DNA of 43,273 nt. It comes from Streptomyces dysideae. GTDB taxonomy: Bacteria; Actinomycetota; Actinomycetes; Streptomycetales; Streptomycetaceae. The stretch spans positions 94,049 through 137,321 of the forward strand of contig NZ_KQ949105.1 of NCBI RefSeq assembly GCF_001514305.1, in the 5' to 3' direction. Position 1 is the stretch's first letter. Each line of letters begins with the position of its first letter. Below, in pieces: positions 41,795-43,273 of the stretch. The notes beneath the pieces are model-generated. The model was given only the letters and a program-made list of their open reading frames with translations, did no database searches and was not told the origin of the DNA. Made by a program: the position numbers and the translations under genes.

Positions 41795-42487
41795 ATGTGG
41801 ATGCTGCTATTGGCCGTCGTGGTGCTCGCGGCCGCGAACGTGCTCAACGCCCTGCTCGCACCCGGTTGGTACGTGCCGGTCTGTGTAGTCGCGGCCGCGC
41901 TGCTTGTTCTGATCGCCCGCCGGTCCGGCCTCACTTGGGACGATCTGGGGCTCGGCAGGGCCGCGGCCCGCCGCGGTCTGCGCTGGGGCCTGGTCCTGGC
42001 CGGAGCCGTTCTCGTGGTCTATCTGGTGGGCCTGGCCCTACCGTTCACCCAAGAGGCATTCCAGGACGAGCGGGCCGCGGGCCTGTCTCCCGGCGAACTG
42101 GTGTACCGCGTGCTGGTCCGCGTACCGCTCGGCACGGTGCTGCTTGAGGAAATCGCATTTCGCGGCGTGTTGTGGGCCATGGTCTGGCGACGGTGGGGGC
42201 CTGTATGGGCCACCGTTGCTTCCTCGGTGCTCTTCGGGCTTTGGCACGTACAGCCGTCACGCGGGCTCACGCGCGCGAACGCTGCGGCCCAAGCGGTCTT
42301 CGGAGCCGGCCAGGTCGGCGTCACCCTGTCCGTGACAGCGGCGGTCGCCGGCACCGCCCTCGCCGGTGCGCTCTTCTGTGAGCTCCGCCGCCGCTCCGGC
42401 AGCCTCATCCCACCCGTGGTGCTGCACTGCTCCCTCAACAGTCTGGGCTACGCGCTCGCCTGGGCGGCGAGTCGCTGGTGGGCCTGA
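41795..42487 (+). CDS. CPBP-family intramembrane metalloprotease
   Basis: A 230-residue membrane protein from ATG 41795; the frame is open to ATG 41696, but the first 33 codons are polar and contain the 16-bp repeat, so the later start, which begins directly in a membrane segment, is preferred. It has about six to eight hydrophobic segments. CPBP motifs are present: EEIAFRGVLWA (Glu-Glu and Arg), SSVLFGLWHVQPS (His) and VVLHCSLNSLGYA (His and Asn). These form the intramembrane zinc site of Rce1-like/Abi proteases, which cut prenylated or peptide substrates; bacterial members include bacteriocin-immunity proteins. No bacteriocin gene is seen nearby. Confidence 0.88.
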   Translation: MWMLLLAVVVLAAANVLNALLAPGWYVPVCVVAAALLVLIARRSGLTWDDLGLGRAAARRGLRWGLVLAGAVLVVYLVGLALPFTQEAFQDERAAGLSPGELVYRVLVRVPLGTVLLEEIAFRGVLWAMVWRRWGPVWATVASSVLFGLWHVQPSRGLTRANAAAQAVFGAGQVGVTLSVTAAVAGTALAGALFCELRRRSGSLIPPVVLHCSLNSLGYALAWAASRWWA

Positions 42488-42988
42488 TCGGCACACCTCG
42501 GTGCGTCAACGGCGCAATGGCGCTCGTAGGTCCATTTCTGCCCCACTCCCGGGCCGTCACTCACCGCTACATGTCCGTCTGCCGTAGCTATACGAGCGGA
42601 CCCCCTCGACCCCCGCGAGTTCGCGGAAGCTGAAGGTTCTTCGGCGTGAACCCACGGGTGCGAGGCCCCGACTGTGAGGGGCGGGCCCGCGGGTTCGTGG
42701 TCAACTCGCTGGGTCAGCCTCGACCGCCTGGTTCCGATAAGGATCTTTGAAATCGGCTCTGGCCGCGCTTCCGTGAACGACCTTGGCGCTGCGACAGGCT
42801 GCCGCCGAATCGGTCTCACCTCTTGACCGCGCTGCCGAAGTGGCACGTCATCTGCCCGGCCGTCGGCCCGATGTTTCGCCCGTCACAGTGTGCGGTGCAG
42901 GCGGCTTGATGCCTTGCGGTCCCGGAGCGGCAGCACGGGCGAGCGCCGCATTACCGGTGAGGACCTTGCCTTCGGCAGGATGGGCGCC
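42488..42988. other. 500-base gap before the acetyltransferase gene
   Basis: No gene recognised. Contains the second copy of the 16-bp repeat (42581-42596). ORFs here are short shadows. Confidence 0.45.
42581..42596 (+). repeat. 16-bp direct repeat, copy 2
   Basis: GCCGTAGCTATACGAG, identical to 41714-41729, starting 867 bases after it; bases outside the repeat differ. Confidence 0.8.
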
Positions 42989-43273
42989 ATGACCGAGATC
43001 CGCACACCTCGCCTCCTCCTGCGTCGCTGGCATGACGACGACCTCGCGCCGATGGCGGACATCAACGCGGACCCGCGGGTCATGCGCTGGATTGACGACG
43101 GCTCGGTGCGCGACCTGGACCACACGGCAGAGGCCGTCGAGCGGTGGGAGGAGGAGTGGGACGAGGAGGGCTTTGGACTCTTCGCCGTCGAGCTGCTGGC
43201 CTCGGGCGAACTGGCAGGCTTCATGGGTCTGTCCGTGCCCGAGTTCCTGCCGCAGGTACTGCCCGCCGTGGCG
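42989..43273 (+). CDS. GNAT-family N-acetyltransferase, 5' part (runs off the window)
   Basis: 95 codons from ATG 42989 read MTEIRTPRLLLRRWHDDDLA, then PMADINADPRVMRWIDDGSV and LFAVELLASGELAGFMGLSV. This is the N-terminus of RimJ/RimL-type GNAT acetyltransferases, which move an acetyl group from acetyl-CoA to an amine on a protein or small molecule. The acetyl-CoA-binding R-x-x-G-x-G/A motif lies beyond the window end. AGGA about ten bases upstream is a modest ribosome site. The substrate cannot be predicted. Confidence 0.85.
   Translation, partial: MTEIRTPRLLLRRWHDDDLAPMADINADPRVMRWIDDGSVRDLDHTAEAVERWEEEWDEEGFGLFAVELLASGELAGFMGLSVPEFLPQVLPAVA

Noticed and set aside
1..43273. CRISPR arrays, tRNA or rRNA genes, phenazine or other biosynthetic clusters
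   Set aside because: No regularly spaced short repeats and no tRNA- or rRNA-like sequence noticed; the PhzF genes have no phenazine partners.

Overview
The window is GC-rich actinobacterial DNA and almost certainly comes from a Streptomyces or close relative. The codon third positions are strongly GC-biased, and the left end carries the xylF-xylG-xylH-ROK regulator arrangement known from Streptomyces. Domain types frequent in that genus also occur (CBM13-GH62 secreted enzyme, HATPase/response-regulator orphans, DUF6207). The many truncated insertion sequences and broken genes suggest an accessory, rearranged region such as a chromosome arm or a large plasmid; that placement is an inference.

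Layout. (1) 1-640: a scrap heap of gene ends, namely a partial upstream CDS, the 5' part of an L-rhamnose mutarotase fused to 26 residues of a zinc alcohol dehydrogenase, then a decayed aldehyde-dehydrogenase 3' end and the first codons of an SDR gene. This last junction resembles the intact ALDH-SDR pair at 20.5-22.8 kb. (2) 803-7729: a pentose-use locus with xylose-type ABC transporter xylFGH, its ROK regulator and a secreted GH62 arabinofuranosidase with a ricin-B domain and a textbook terminator. (3) 7.9-10.1 kb: an IS3-type scrap and an ISL3-family element with long terminal inverted repeats but a multiply frameshifted transposase. (4) 10.2-15.7 kb: divergent ridA-oxidoreductase-hydratase and lrp-phzF operons across an AT-rich promoter, then a second ridA next to a broken second phzF. 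(5) 15.7-29.1 kb: a catabolic island. One operon runs ALDH, SDR, MFS transporter, class III CoA-transferase, enoyl-CoA hydratase, D-2-hydroxyacid dehydrogenase, with a divergent FadR-type GntR regulator. A second operon runs CoA-transferase, CitE-like lyase, MaoC-like hydratase. Both begin about 55 bases downstream of the same 14-bp operator core, so they probably form one regulon. Between them lie an orphan response-regulator-like gene and a frameshifted anti-sigma-type ATPase.

(6) 29.1-37.7 kb: a rearranged zone with a truncated DEAH helicase joined to a truncated DUF4352 gene, a PD-(D/E)XK-like protein, an esterase, transposase scraps and two decayed IS110-family transposases. The first IS110 transposase is split by a 1.33-kb cassette with about 45-bp terminal inverted repeats. 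The cassette carries an alpha/beta hydrolase and no transposase. (7) 37.8-43.3 kb: a 417-residue protein I do not recognise, a multispanning membrane protein, a stretch of decayed sequence including a DUF6207 remnant, a CPBP-family membrane protease and the start of a GNAT acetyltransferase.

How the parts work together: the left end scavenges arabinoxylan-derived sugars. The middle island looks built to import an organic acid, activate it with CoA, hydrate it and cleave it; its second operon matches the itaconate-degradation set (CoA-transferase, itaconyl-CoA hydratase, citramalyl-CoA lyase) in family content. All functional assignments come from reading motifs by eye; no database search was run.
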